Source: Parabacteroides sp. (GTDB lineage: Bacteria > Bacteroidota > Bacteroidia > Bacteroidales > Tannerellaceae). Taken from it: a stretch of 64,000 nucleotides of DNA. The DNA is taken from positions 38,157-102,156 of the forward strand of contig JAQVCX010000002.1 in assembly GCA_028689545.1 (NCBI GenBank), read 5' to 3'. Each line of letters starts with the position of its first letter. Position 1 is the stretch's first letter. The notes beneath the pieces are model-generated. The model did not search any database, was not told the origin of the DNA, and saw nothing but the letters and a program-made list of their open reading frames with translations. Shown piece by piece: positions 34,296 through 43,035 of this stretch. Position numbers and translations under genes: made by a program.

Positions 34296-34327
34296 CAAAG
34301 TTAGGATAAAATTGATGATCCGGCAAA
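34296..34327 (-). promoter_or_regulatory. Promoter for the radical SAM gene, close to its start codon
   Basis: On the minus strand TTTG (34324-34327) is followed after 20 nt by TAACTTTG (34296-34303). The start codon is at 34289-34291, so transcription should begin at or within a few bases of it. Confidence 0.6.
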
Positions 34328-34360
34328 ACACATCCTTAAACTGTCCGACATCATGTGCCT

Positions 34361-34462
34361 AAGTAGAGCGACATCTACTTAGTAAGCAGAGGGGTAGTCT
34401 GCTTACTAAGCTGACATCGATCTGCTTACTAAGTAGTTTTCAGCCCGCTTACCGAGTTGTTT
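34361..34462. repeat. 23-24-bp palindromic array (4+ units), array H1
   Basis: The word AAGTAGA / AAGCAGA starts at 34361, 34384, 34408 and 34431. Each is closed by TCTACTTAG or TCTGCTTACT, so units are palindromes of the type AGTAAGCAGA...TCTGCTTACT. Neighbouring units can cross-pair. It lies between two divergent genes, in a 741-bp gap (34292-35032) that also holds arrays H2 and H3. ORFs called at 34406-34663 and 34735-34938 run through these repeats and are not believed. Confidence 0.8.
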
Positions 34463-34660
34463 TTTCTTCCTTCCCGCTATTGATACCCTTCTCATTGTGC
34501 GGCCAATAGTCCACAAAGCAAAGCTATTCCGAAACAGGGCAACCGCACCAAAATCCACCTCTTTGTCGGATGCCAATTCGTAATCATGTTGGGTCACCCA
34601 ATGTTTTATTTTTCTACGGCGAATCAAACTGTTTATTGTATATTTCTTGCAAACTGGCCA

Positions 34661-34748
34661 CATAGTAGTTCGCTTTATTATCTATAGAAATGGCGATTAC
34701 TATGGATAGAAATACGAAATACTATCCATAGAAATTGGCACCCTTATC
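34661..34748. repeat. 22-bp array (4 units), array H2
   Basis: Exact 22-bp steps start at 34661, 34683, 34705 and 34727. Units begin CATAG, TATAG, GATAG, CATAG, continue AAAT in units 2-4 and end TATC or TATG. The end of each unit complements the start of a neighbour (ACTATGGATAG, ACTATCCATAG). Confidence 0.75.
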
Positions 34749-34856
34749 GGTGATCTTTTGTTATGTGTTAATTATTAGACAGATAAGCCGCAACTCTAAT
34801 ATATCGGACTTATTGTATCTTTTAAGGATTAAATTTGATGCGGTTGCCCTGTACAA

Positions 34857-34914
34857 AGTATATATCCTTTGCCACTTGCAGTATATATCCTATGGGCAGG
34901 TAAGTACTACTGTG
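34857..34914. repeat. 23-bp array (2.5 units), array H3
   Basis: AGTATATATCC starts at 34857 and 34880, and AGTACTACTG at 34903. The variable halves include TTTGCCACTTGC. The same words occur inverted in array E1 at 18474-18542. Confidence 0.65.
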
Positions 34915-35032
34915 TTTTTCCGGGTTATAAAACACTGATCCCGCATGTTGCCTTGAGGAAATAGAGAATCCCTGTTAGTGGTATCATTTTTTTATGCTAA
35001 CTTCGCGTCTATAACTGAAAAATAGAGTATCA

Positions 35033-37207
35033 ATGAAACGATTAGGTTTAGGTATATTGCTTTCGCTGGCCCTGTCCGGATATGTGACCGCGCAAACCGG
35101 AAGCAAGCAGGTGGGATTAAAAGAGATAACCGATGGGAAATTTCGTCAAGTGACGGCTATCGGAGAAATGCGATCCTTGCCGGATGGAGAACACTACACA
35201 GCCATGAATACCGATAAGAGTATGATCATCAAATATTCCTATCGTACGGGAAACCCGGTGGATACATTGTTTAATGCCCGTAATGCCCGCGAGTGTACCT
35301 TCACGGATTTCGATGGATATACGATCAGCAGTACCGGACATCATATCTTGGTTTGGAGAGATACGGAGTCTATTTATCGTCGCTCTACCAAGGCCGTGGT
35401 TTATGATTATGACGTACGTCGTAATTATGTGAAGCCTATTTCCGATGCCAAGGGCAAGCAAATGATCCCGACATTCTCGCCGGATGGTCGTATGTGCGCT
35501 TATGTGCGGGATAACAATATTTGGATACGTAAGTTCGATTTTGATACCGAGACGCAAGTTACCAAGGATGGCGAGTTGAATAAGATATTGAATGGTATCA
35601 CGGATTGGGTGTATGAGGAAGAGTTCGCGGTGACAAATCTAATGGCATGGTCTCCGGATAGCGAGTATCTGACTTTTGTTCGTTTTGACGAGTCCGAGGT
35701 GCCCGAGTATTCTATGCAGATGTATGGCGGGGGACTTTATCCGGGATATTACGAATATAAATATCCGAAGGCCGGGCAGAAGAATTCAACGGTTTCCGTA
35801 CATTCCTATAGCGTGGCTACGAAAGACACGAAAGAGATGAAGGTGCCGGTAGAAGGCGACTTCTATATCCCTCGCATTACTTTCACGCAGAACCCGGATC
35901 AGTTGGCCATCATGACTCTGAATCGCCAGCAGAATGTATTCAATATGTATTACGCGAATCCGAAGAGCGGTGTGTTCCGCTTGATCTTGCGTGAGGAGAA
36001 TAAATGCTACGTGGATTCTGATTGGTTGACTTCCATCCAGTTCTTGAACAATGGGTTTACGTATGTGAGCGAACAAGATGGCTATTCTCATATCTATTTA
36101 TACTCCCCGACAGGTGTCATGCAACGCCAAGTAACCAAGGGGAACTGGGATGTCACGAAGTTCTTGGGCGTGGATGAGAATACGAAGACATTCTATTATG
36201 AGTCTGCCGAGGAAAGCCCCATCCGCCGTTCTATCTATAAGATCGACGCGAAAGGCGTGAAGACAAAACTCTCTACGGGAGAGGGAATGAACAAGGCGGT
36301 CTTTAGTGATAATTTCGCCTATTATGTAAATACCTATTCCAATGCGAATACCCCGTCGAAGATTACGGTGAATGAGACGAAGACCAAAAAGGAACTACGT
36401 GTCCTGCAAGATAACGCCGCGTTGAAGAGCAAGCTGAAGGAATACGCTTTCGTCAAGAAGGAATTTATGAAGGTGCATACCGCTTCGGATTATGAGTTCA
36501 ACGCTTGGATCGTAAAACCCGCCAATTTTGATCCGTCGAAGAAATATCCGGTGATGATGACGCAATATAGCGGCCCTAACTCCCAGCAAGTATTGGATCA
36601 ATACGGTTTCGATTGGGAGCAATATCTGGCGTCAAAGGGTATTATCGTGGTATGCGTGGATGGTCGCGGTACGGGTGCCCGTGGTGAGGCATTCCGTAAA
36701 TGTACTTATCTGAGAATGGGCGAGCTGGAATCCAGAGACCAAGTGGAGGCTGCGCAGGCGTTAGGTAAGTTGCCTTACATCGATAAGGATCGTATCGCGA
36801 TCTGGGGCTGGAGCTTCGGAGGTTATAACACGTTGATGGCCTTGAGTACCGGAAACGGGACATTTAAGGTGGGTATCGCCGTCGCTCCTCCGACGGACTG
36901 GAAATATTACGACTCCGTTTATACGGAGCGTTTCATGCGTACCCCGCAAGAGAATTTCGAGGGCTATGCGGCTACCTCTCCGTTACGCCGGGTGAAAGAC
37001 TTACAAGGCAAGTTGTTGCTGGTTCATGGAACCGCCGATGATAATGTCCATTTCATGCAAACCATGGAATATGCCGAAGCCTTGGTTCAAGCGGGTAAGC
37101 AGTTCGATATGCATGTTTATAAAGATCGGAATCATGGTATATCTGGAGGGAATACTCGTTATCATTTATATACCAAGATGGCCAATTATTTATTCAATAA
37201 CTTGTAA
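35033..37207 (+). CDS. S9B family prolyl dipeptidyl peptidase (DPP IV), second copy
   Basis: This secreted 724-residue serine peptidase has a signal peptide (MKRLGLGILLSLALSGYVTAQ). The propeller carries the double Glu in DWVYEEEFAVTN. The hydrolase domain has the classical nucleophile GWSFGGYNT, Asp in HGTADDNVHF and His in DRNHGISG. It is closer to typical DPP IV at the nucleophile than the copy at 26628, which has GWSGGGS. Both probably release proline dipeptides in the periplasm. lipA starts 3 nt after its stop, so they form an operon. A TAACTTCG element at 34998-35005 may be its -7. Confidence 0.94.
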   Translation: MKRLGLGILLSLALSGYVTAQTGSKQVGLKEITDGKFRQVTAIGEMRSLPDGEHYTAMNTDKSMIIKYSYRTGNPVDTLFNARNARECTFTDFDGYTISSTGHHILVWRDTESIYRRSTKAVVYDYDVRRNYVKPISDAKGKQMIPTFSPDGRMCAYVRDNNIWIRKFDFDTETQVTKDGELNKILNGITDWVYEEEFAVTNLMAWSPDSEYLTFVRFDESEVPEYSMQMYGGGLYPGYYEYKYPKAGQKNSTVSVHSYSVATKDTKEMKVPVEGDFYIPRITFTQNPDQLAIMTLNRQQNVFNMYYANPKSGVFRLILREENKCYVDSDWLTSIQFLNNGFTYVSEQDGYSHIYLYSPTGVMQRQVTKGNWDVTKFLGVDENTKTFYYESAEESPIRRSIYKIDAKGVKTKLSTGEGMNKAVFSDNFAYYVNTYSNANTPSKITVNETKTKKELRVLQDNAALKSKLKEYAFVKKEFMKVHTASDYEFNAWIVKPANFDPSKKYPVMMTQYSGPNSQQVLDQYGFDWEQYLASKGIIVVCVDGRGTGARGEAFRKCTYLRMGELESRDQVEAAQALGKLPYIDKDRIAIWGWSFGGYNTLMALSTGNGTFKVGIAVAPPTDWKYYDSVYTERFMRTPQENFEGYAATSPLRRVKDLQGKLLLVHGTADDNVHFMQTMEYAEALVQAGKQFDMHVYKDRNHGISGGNTRYHLYTKMANYLFNNL

Positions 37208-37210
37208 GAC

Positions 37211-38056
37211 ATGGCGCAGCATTTAAGAAAGCCGGATTGGTTGAAGATCCGGCTTGGCGGAAATGAGCAATTCACGAAGACGAAAAGTATCGTCGAATCT
37301 CATTGCCTTCATACGATATGCACAAGTGGCAAATGCCCGAATATGGGCGAATGTTGGAGCCGGGGAACAGCTACCTTCATGATCGGTGGTGAGATCTGTA
37401 CCCGCTCTTGTCGTTTTTGCAATACGCTAACGGGTAAACCTCTTCCGTTGGACCCGAAAGAGCCTGCGAATGTAGCGGAGAGCATCCGTTTGATGAACCT
37501 TAAGCATGCGGTGATCACGTCCGTCGATCGTGATGACTTGCCGGACTTAGGCGCTTCGCATTGGGTAAGTACGATCCGTACGATCAAGGAGGTGAATCCT
37601 CAAACGACCGTGGAGGTCTTGATCCCGGATTTTCAAGGACAATTGGACTTGGTCGATCAGGTTGTGGACGCGGCTCCGGAGATTATCTCCCATAATATGG
37701 AGACCGTGCGTCGTATCAGTCCGCAAGTGCGTAGCGCCGCCAAGTACGACGTGAGCTTATCCGTCTTGCGACGAATTGCTGAGCGAGGCGTGGTAGCCAA
37801 GACCGGTATCATGGTCGGATTGGGTGAGACCGAGGATGAGGTGCTTGAATTAATGGATGACGTTTTACAAGCGGGTGTTTCCGTCTTGACAATCGGGCAG
37901 TATTTACAGCCCTCTCGCAAGAATATTCCCGTGTCTGAATATGTGACTCCTGAACGCTTTGAATATTATAGACAACAAGCCGTTGATAAAGGTTTCAAGA
38001 AAGTAGAGAGCGCTCCGCTAGTACGCTCGTCGTACCATGCGGAAAAGCATATCTGA
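37211..38056 (+). CDS. lipA: Lipoyl synthase
   Basis: The 281-residue radical SAM enzyme inserts two sulfurs into octanoyl groups on lipoyl domains of 2-oxoacid dehydrogenases and GcvH. The auxiliary cluster motif is CTSGKCPNMGECW, and the SAM cluster motif is CTRSCRFCN. The C-terminal APLVRSSYHA contains the conserved Arg-Ser-Ser serine ligand. The start at 37211 is 3 nt after the DPP IV stop. A metabolic link to the peptidase is not evident. Confidence 0.97.
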   Translation: MAQHLRKPDWLKIRLGGNEQFTKTKSIVESHCLHTICTSGKCPNMGECWSRGTATFMIGGEICTRSCRFCNTLTGKPLPLDPKEPANVAESIRLMNLKHAVITSVDRDDLPDLGASHWVSTIRTIKEVNPQTTVEVLIPDFQGQLDLVDQVVDAAPEIISHNMETVRRISPQVRSAAKYDVSLSVLRRIAERGVVAKTGIMVGLGETEDEVLELMDDVLQAGVSVLTIGQYLQPSRKNIPVSEYVTPERFEYYRQQAVDKGFKKVESAPLVRSSYHAEKHI

Positions 38057-38119
38057 TGTATGAACTTTTGATAATCGTGGTTGTTATTAATATAAAAAGT
38101 GGACTAAAGGGGGGAAGGA

Positions 38120-39238
38120 ATGAACAGAGTAAAGAAAGGTCTAGATAATCAGGCGGTAGGTTTATTGCCGTTGTTGTTGTTCATGTTTTTGGACAATTAT
38201 TTTTCTTATTTATTGTCCTTTATAATTGGGGTTACTTTCTGTTTTGTCTGTATTTTTCTGTTTCAGGTATTGAGCAAGGATAAGGTGTACCAATTTATGC
38301 TTCTGCCATCGGCGGGCACATTGGTCTTATATTCCGTATTCCTTTGCCTCAAGCTTGAACCCGTGTTGTTTATATACTCTCCTCTTATCACTGAAGTATT
38401 ACTGGTCGTGGCGTTAGCGATCGTGGGGTTCACCAGGCGAACGGTCATACAGCGTATACGCGATTCGAAGCGGCCTTCTTTTAAACGTACCTTGCTTCGT
38501 ACTACGTTGAACGAGTTTTATTTCCTCGCTCAGTTGGTACAGAACCTGTATACGTTGCATCTTTTCATTATCTTGCTATATAGTATCTTGCCGGAAACGA
38601 TGCAGAATATGCGTACCGAACGTTTCTTGTATCGGGAGCTGGGATGGCTGATCGGTGTCTTGGTCATTGTTTACGAGCAAATACGTTTGTCCTTGATGCA
38701 AGGTAGCTTGAAAAAGGAAATGTGGCTTCCCGTATTGAATGACAAAGGGAATGTGATCGGCTGCATCGCTCGTTCGGTCAGCCGCTCTTTGCCGAAGAAA
38801 TATTATCATCCGGTCGTTCGTATTGCCGTTGTCTTTAACGGTATGTTATATCTGGCGAGACGAAGCGAGGAGGAGTTTACCTCTCCGGATACGTTGGATT
38901 ATCCGTTCCACGATTACGTGCTCTTCCGGCATAGCATAGATAGTACGGTCAAGGAGGCTCTTGGATGTTTGGCGCAAGATAAATCAATTGCTCCACGCTT
39001 CTTGATCCGTTATCCTTTTGAGAACGAGAAGGTGAAACATCTGGTCTCTCTCTATGTCATTTGCCTACGTACGGAAGAGCAATTAAACCAATGTAAGCGT
39101 CGTAACGGAAAGCTTTGGACGGCGAAACAAATCGAGGAGAACTTGAACGCCGGGGTATTTAGCGAATATTTCGAGAAAGAGTTCGCTTATCTGCAAAACA
39201 CGATTCTTTTCGCCGAGAGTTTCTGTTGCGGTCACTAA
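38120..39238 (+). CDS. Membrane protein with C-terminal Nudix-like domain
   Basis: The 372-residue protein has an N-terminal half with about four membrane helices (residues 12-50, 57-76, 80-105) and another hydrophobic stretch near 140-190. The C-terminal half reads WLPVLNDKGNVIGCIAR, then PVVRIAVVFNGMLYLARR and DYPFHDYVLF, which resembles the N-terminal strands of Nudix hydrolases. I do not see a complete Nudix box (GX5EX7REUXEEXGU), so hydrolase activity is doubtful. No close family name comes to mind. It lies 63 nt after lipA on the same strand. Confidence 0.6.
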   Translation: MNRVKKGLDNQAVGLLPLLLFMFLDNYFSYLLSFIIGVTFCFVCIFLFQVLSKDKVYQFMLLPSAGTLVLYSVFLCLKLEPVLFIYSPLITEVLLVVALAIVGFTRRTVIQRIRDSKRPSFKRTLLRTTLNEFYFLAQLVQNLYTLHLFIILLYSILPETMQNMRTERFLYRELGWLIGVLVIVYEQIRLSLMQGSLKKEMWLPVLNDKGNVIGCIARSVSRSLPKKYYHPVVRIAVVFNGMLYLARRSEEEFTSPDTLDYPFHDYVLFRHSIDSTVKEALGCLAQDKSIAPRFLIRYPFENEKVKHLVSLYVICLRTEEQLNQCKRRNGKLWTAKQIEENLNAGVFSEYFEKEFAYLQNTILFAESFCCGH

Positions 39239-39243
39239 CCATC

Positions 39244-39744
39244 TTATAAGGCCCGGTTCCCTAGTTCTATAACTTCCAAATCTTTGATCTTCTTTCCCTC
39301 TATAACGAAACGCAGTAAGGTACGTACTTGATGAAAGCCACTTTTCCCAGCTGCTCCCGGATTCATATGCAGACAATTCAAGCTTTGGTCGAACGCTACT
39401 TTCAGGATATGCGAATGCCCGGATATGAATAGATCCGGCCGTGTATCGTATAATTCTTTGCGGATCTCGGGATTGTAACGGCCCGGATAACCTCCGATAT
39501 GAGTCATCATGACGTTCACCTCTTCTATCTTGAAACGCGCTACTTTAGGGTATTGCAGACGGGTGGCTTGTCCGTCTATATTCCCATATACGGCCCTGAA
39601 AGGTTTGAGGGCCTCGAACTTGGCGGCCAAGAGATCGGAGCCGATATCGCCCGCGTGCCAGATCTCATCGCAATCTTTAAAATATTCGGCGTACTTGTCA
39701 TCCCAGTACGCGTGGGTGTCTGAAAGCAATCCAACTTTAGTCAT
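39244..39744 (-). CDS. YfcE/MJ0936-type metallophosphoesterase
   Basis: The 166-residue calcineurin-like phosphodiesterase carries its metal-binding motifs in order: LSDTHAYWDD (D-x-H), HAGDIGS (GD), YGNID (GN), MMTHIGGYPGRY (H) and ISGHSHILK (GHxH). Family members hydrolyse phosphodiester model substrates; the cellular substrate is unknown. A -7 element TACTTTCG is visible on the minus strand at 39764-39771. It is convergent with the membrane/Nudix-like gene, with only 5 bp between stops. Confidence 0.9.
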   Translation of the reverse strand: MTKVGLLSDTHAYWDDKYAEYFKDCDEIWHAGDIGSDLLAAKFEALKPFRAVYGNIDGQATRLQYPKVARFKIEEVNVMMTHIGGYPGRYNPEIRKELYDTRPDLFISGHSHILKVAFDQSLNCLHMNPGAAGKSGFHQVRTLLRFVIEGKKIKDLEVIELGNRAL

Positions 39745-39802
39745 AACAATTTCTTTTATTGCCCGAAAGTATCTATATTTACACGCCTAAGATAAGAATA
39801 TT

Positions 39803-41881
39803 ATGGAGAATTCATATAAATATTTCAAGCGGGATTTAAGCTGGTTGTCGTTTAACTACCGTGTTCTACTGGAAGCGGAGGATGATACGCTGCCTATTTA
39901 TGAGCGTATTAAGTTCCTTTCTATCTATTCCTCGAATCTGGAAGAATTTTATGAGATCCGGGTGGCGGAGCATCGGGGGGTAATCATGAAAAAGAATTAT
40001 TCGGAGGAGAGCGCGGCCGAGGCGGAAGAGACCTTGGCGGCTATCACCCGGGAGGTGAACCGTCAGCAACGGGATTATTACCGTATTTTCTCGGGGAAGA
40101 TATTGCCGGAACTGAATCGCCAGAACATCTACTTATACCAGAATGAGAAGCCGGAATCCTTCCATGAGGAGTTTGTACATAATTTCTTTAATGAGGAGGT
40201 TTTCCCGTTCCTGTCGCCGGTGATGATACAGGCGGGGGATATCCGGACTTTTATCCGGGATCGCCGGCTGTATCTGGTGATACGGATGATCAAGAAAAGC
40301 AAGCGGCTGAATGAGCCGGGCTTCGTGCCCGAGTATCATTACGCGTTGATGAAGATCCCTTACGCGAAAGTGCCCCGTTTCATCGAGTTGCCTAAGCACG
40401 ACGGGAAATATTATATCATGTTTATCGACGATATCATCCGGGCGAACTTGCAGAACGTCTTTCCCGGTTATATTATTGATGGCTGCTACAGCATCAAGAT
40501 CTCCCGGGACGCGGATATTTACCTGGATGATGAGAGCCGGGCGAATATCGTGGAGAATATCCGAAAGAAGGTGAAGAAGCGCAAGATCGGGGCCTTGAGC
40601 CGTTTTATGTACGACCACGCGATGCCGGATGAGTTCCTGGCCTTTGTTTGCGATGCCTTTGGCATTACGTCGGAGGACTTGGTGCTGGGTGGCCGATATA
40701 ATAACCTGCAGGACTTGATGAAGCTGCCGAACCCGGCGGGGAAGCATCTGGAACAGCATCCGCCGGTGCCGATGCGTGTGCCTTTCCTCGATGAGATGGG
40801 ATCGGTATTCAAGGCCGTGAAGAAGCGCGACATCTTATTGCATTTCCCTTATGAGTCGTTCGATTACTTGATCCGCTTCCTGATGGAGGCGGCCTTCGAT
40901 CCGAAGGTGGATGAGATCAAGATCACCCAGTACCGGGTGGCCGAGAATTCGGCGGTGATTAATACGTTGGTCAGCGCCGCCCAGAATGGCAAGAAAGTGA
41001 CGGTATTCGTGGAATTGAAGGCTCGTTTCGACGAGGAGAATAACATGAGCACGGCGGAGCGTATGGAGCAGGCCGGTATTCGTATCATCTATAGTATTCC
41101 GGGATTGAAGGTACACGCGAAGGTAGCGGTCATTCTTCGGAAGGATACGCCCGAGGGAGTTAAGCGGCGTGATTTCGCCTATCTGAGTACCGGCAATTTC
41201 AATGAGAAGACGGCGAAGATCTATTCGGATATGGCGCTATTGACCTCGAACACGGAGATCATAACGGATATCAATAAAGTATTCGCTGTCTTGGAGGGGC
41301 GTATGCAAGAGCCTACTTTCCGCTATTTACTGGTGGCCCGTTTCAATATGGTGCCGGAACTAACCCGTATGATCCGGCGGGAGATCGAGCATACGCGGGA
41401 AGGCCGGCGGGGGCGGATCGTGTTAAAGATGAACGGGCTGCACGACCAGCACATGATAGACGAGCTTTACCGCGCCAGCGAGGCGGGGGTGGAGATCGAT
41501 TTGATTGTCCGCGGGATCTGTTGCCTGGTGCCGGATCAACCTTATAGCGCCAACATCCGGGTTACCCGTATCGTGGATATGTTCTTGGAGCATTCCCGGG
41601 TTTGGTATTTTTATAATGATGGCGGGGAGGATCTTTTCCTTACCTCGGCGGATTGGATGCGCCGGAACTTAAACAGGAGGATAGAGACGGCTTTCCCGAT
41701 CCTCGATCCGGACATCAAGCGGGAGATCATCGATATATTGAATATCCAGCTAAGCGACAACGTGAAGGCCTGCCGTTTGGATGGCGAGTTGCGCAATAAC
41801 TTCAAGCGAGACGATAATCCGGTAAAGGTGCGCTCGCAGTTGGCCATCTATGAGTATCTGAGAAATAAATCGGAGCGGTGA
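39803..41881 (+). CDS. ppk1: Polyphosphate kinase 1
   Basis: The 692-residue enzyme reversibly transfers the gamma phosphate of ATP to polyphosphate. The N domain begins YFKRDLSWLSFNYRVL. The catalytic domain shows HFPYESFD, ITQYRVAENSAVI, VELKARFDEENN and the phosphorylated histidine in GLKVHAKVAVI. The second conserved histidine is in FLEHSRVWYF, with DWMRRNLNRR after it. Its last bases overlap the GTG of the next gene, so the two genes are likely coupled. Confidence 0.96.
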   Translation: MENSYKYFKRDLSWLSFNYRVLLEAEDDTLPIYERIKFLSIYSSNLEEFYEIRVAEHRGVIMKKNYSEESAAEAEETLAAITREVNRQQRDYYRIFSGKILPELNRQNIYLYQNEKPESFHEEFVHNFFNEEVFPFLSPVMIQAGDIRTFIRDRRLYLVIRMIKKSKRLNEPGFVPEYHYALMKIPYAKVPRFIELPKHDGKYYIMFIDDIIRANLQNVFPGYIIDGCYSIKISRDADIYLDDESRANIVENIRKKVKKRKIGALSRFMYDHAMPDEFLAFVCDAFGITSEDLVLGGRYNNLQDLMKLPNPAGKHLEQHPPVPMRVPFLDEMGSVFKAVKKRDILLHFPYESFDYLIRFLMEAAFDPKVDEIKITQYRVAENSAVINTLVSAAQNGKKVTVFVELKARFDEENNMSTAERMEQAGIRIIYSIPGLKVHAKVAVILRKDTPEGVKRRDFAYLSTGNFNEKTAKIYSDMALLTSNTEIITDINKVFAVLEGRMQEPTFRYLLVARFNMVPELTRMIRREIEHTREGRRGRIVLKMNGLHDQHMIDELYRASEAGVEIDLIVRGICCLVPDQPYSANIRVTRIVDMFLEHSRVWYFYNDGGEDLFLTSADWMRRNLNRRIETAFPILDPDIKREIIDILNIQLSDNVKACRLDGELRNNFKRDDNPVKVRSQLAIYEYLRNKSER

Positions 41882-41886
41882 GCGGG

Positions 41887-42570
41887 ATGGGGGAGTTATG
41901 GGGATTCGTGGATTGGGGGGCTGGTTGCCTGGCCTTGATCGTGGCGGCGGTAATCAGCTTTTCGCTGGGAGTACGTACGGGACGTATCCGGGAGAGAAAT
42001 GAATCTGTCCGTTCTCGCATTCGGCAGAATAAAGCGAATATTTATCGCTATAAACAAGAATTAGCTTCCTATCAAGAGCAAGTCGTACGCTTGGAGCGGG
42101 AACGGGATTCTCTGGTCATCCGCTCGGAGGCTTATGACCGGATCGAGACGGAGCTGGCGGCCTATCGCCAGAAAATGGAGCAGTTGGAGGGAGAGATCCG
42201 TGTTCTTTCCGGCGATAATAACTCATTGGACAATGCTACCGGAAAAGTAGATGTGGATGTACCTAAGCTTTTATGTGGCCTTAAAGATGATCCTCTCCAC
42301 GTGAACCCAAGTAAAGAGGAATGGTCTGAGATTATTGGTATGACCGATCTTCTGTTTAACAATTTCCTGACCGATCTGAGAAATAAATACGGCATTACCC
42401 GCCATGAGCAGGAAATCTGTTGCCTGATCAAATGGAACTTCTCCCGCAAGGAGCAGCTAGCCGTCTTCAACAACACGCCGGATGCGCTCACCAAGTCGAA
42501 AGGCCGCCTGAAGAAACGCCTCGGCTTGGAGGAGCGAACGGAATTGGATACCTACATCCGCCTATTATAA
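41887..42570 (+). CDS. Membrane-anchored coiled-coil protein with C-terminal helix-turn-helix
   Basis: The ATG at 41887 gives 227 residues; a GTG at 41878 overlapping the ppk1 stop is the alternative. A single membrane helix (about residues 8-27) is followed by a long coiled coil (40-110). The C-terminal ~70 residues read TRHEQEICCLIKWNFSRKEQ and ALTKSKGRLKKRLGL, a LuxR/sigma-like helix-turn-helix common at the C-terminus of Bacteroidota regulators. This suggests a membrane-bound regulator coupled to polyphosphate metabolism; the link is inference from the overlap. Confidence 0.65.
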   Translation: MGELWGFVDWGAGCLALIVAAVISFSLGVRTGRIRERNESVRSRIRQNKANIYRYKQELASYQEQVVRLERERDSLVIRSEAYDRIETELAAYRQKMEQLEGEIRVLSGDNNSLDNATGKVDVDVPKLLCGLKDDPLHVNPSKEEWSEIIGMTDLLFNNFLTDLRNKYGITRHEQEICCLIKWNFSRKEQLAVFNNTPDALTKSKGRLKKRLGLEERTELDTYIRLL

Positions 42571-42578
42571 GGAAAGAA

Positions 42579-42847
42579 GCCGTCGGGAACTCCCGACAAC
42601 GAGAATCCGTCCAAAAGTAAGCTGTCGGGAACCCCGACAACGAGAATCCATCCAAAAGTAAGCTGTCGGGAACCCCGACAACGAGAATCCGTCCGAAAGT
42701 AAGCTGTCGGGAACCCCGACAACGAGAATCCGTCCGAAAGTAAGCTGTCGGGAACCCCGACAACGAGAATCCGTCCGAAAGCGAGCTGTCGGGAACTCCC
42801 GACAACAAGAATCCATCCGAAAACGAGCTGTCGGGAACTCCCGACAA
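42579..42847. repeat. 41-42-bp tandem array with palindromic half (6.5 units), array I
   Basis: Units begin at 42579, 42621, 42662, 42703, 42744, 42785 and 42827. Each has a hairpin half, GCTGTCGGGAACCCCGACAA (or the longer ACTCCC version, which makes the unit 42 bp), and a linker half such as GAGAATCCGTCCGAAAG. The period is about twice 21. Variants of the linker (CATCC/CGTCC, AAAAG/GAAAG) are distributed as expected from local duplication. It begins 8 nt after the HTH gene stop. The rest of the gap to 43035 holds only a TACTTTCG -7-like element at 42984-42991. Confidence 0.92.
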
Positions 42848-43035
42848 TGAAAATGCTTTCCGGATTGTCCGGTAAAGGGATTGGTTTATCCCCTTTTCAT
42901 CCGTTTATCCCATTAATGAGTAGTGACTTACGCCTTCTTTGTTTTGTCCGGTATGTTTTCTTCCCTCTTCCCGGATCTTCCCGTACTTTCGCGGTGTGTG
43001 ATTTAATTTTTTAAGAACGAATAATTAGGAATGCT

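Noticed and set aside
34406-34663. 85-residue minus-strand ORF
   Set aside because: Its start codon lies in array H2 and its 3' end in array H1; composition is repeat-like and no family is recognised.
34735-34938. 67-residue plus-strand ORF
   Set aside because: It spans array H3 and has no ribosome site or promoter.
42488-42847. Minus-strand ORFs of 119 and 83 residues with repeated SGVPDS/DGF motifs
   Set aside because: They are the translation of the 41-42-bp DNA repeat. The unit length is not uniform and the repeat stays open in more than one frame, and no start signals are present.
42579-42847. CRISPR array
   Set aside because: The parts between hairpins are near-identical rather than unique spacers, and no cas gene is in the window.
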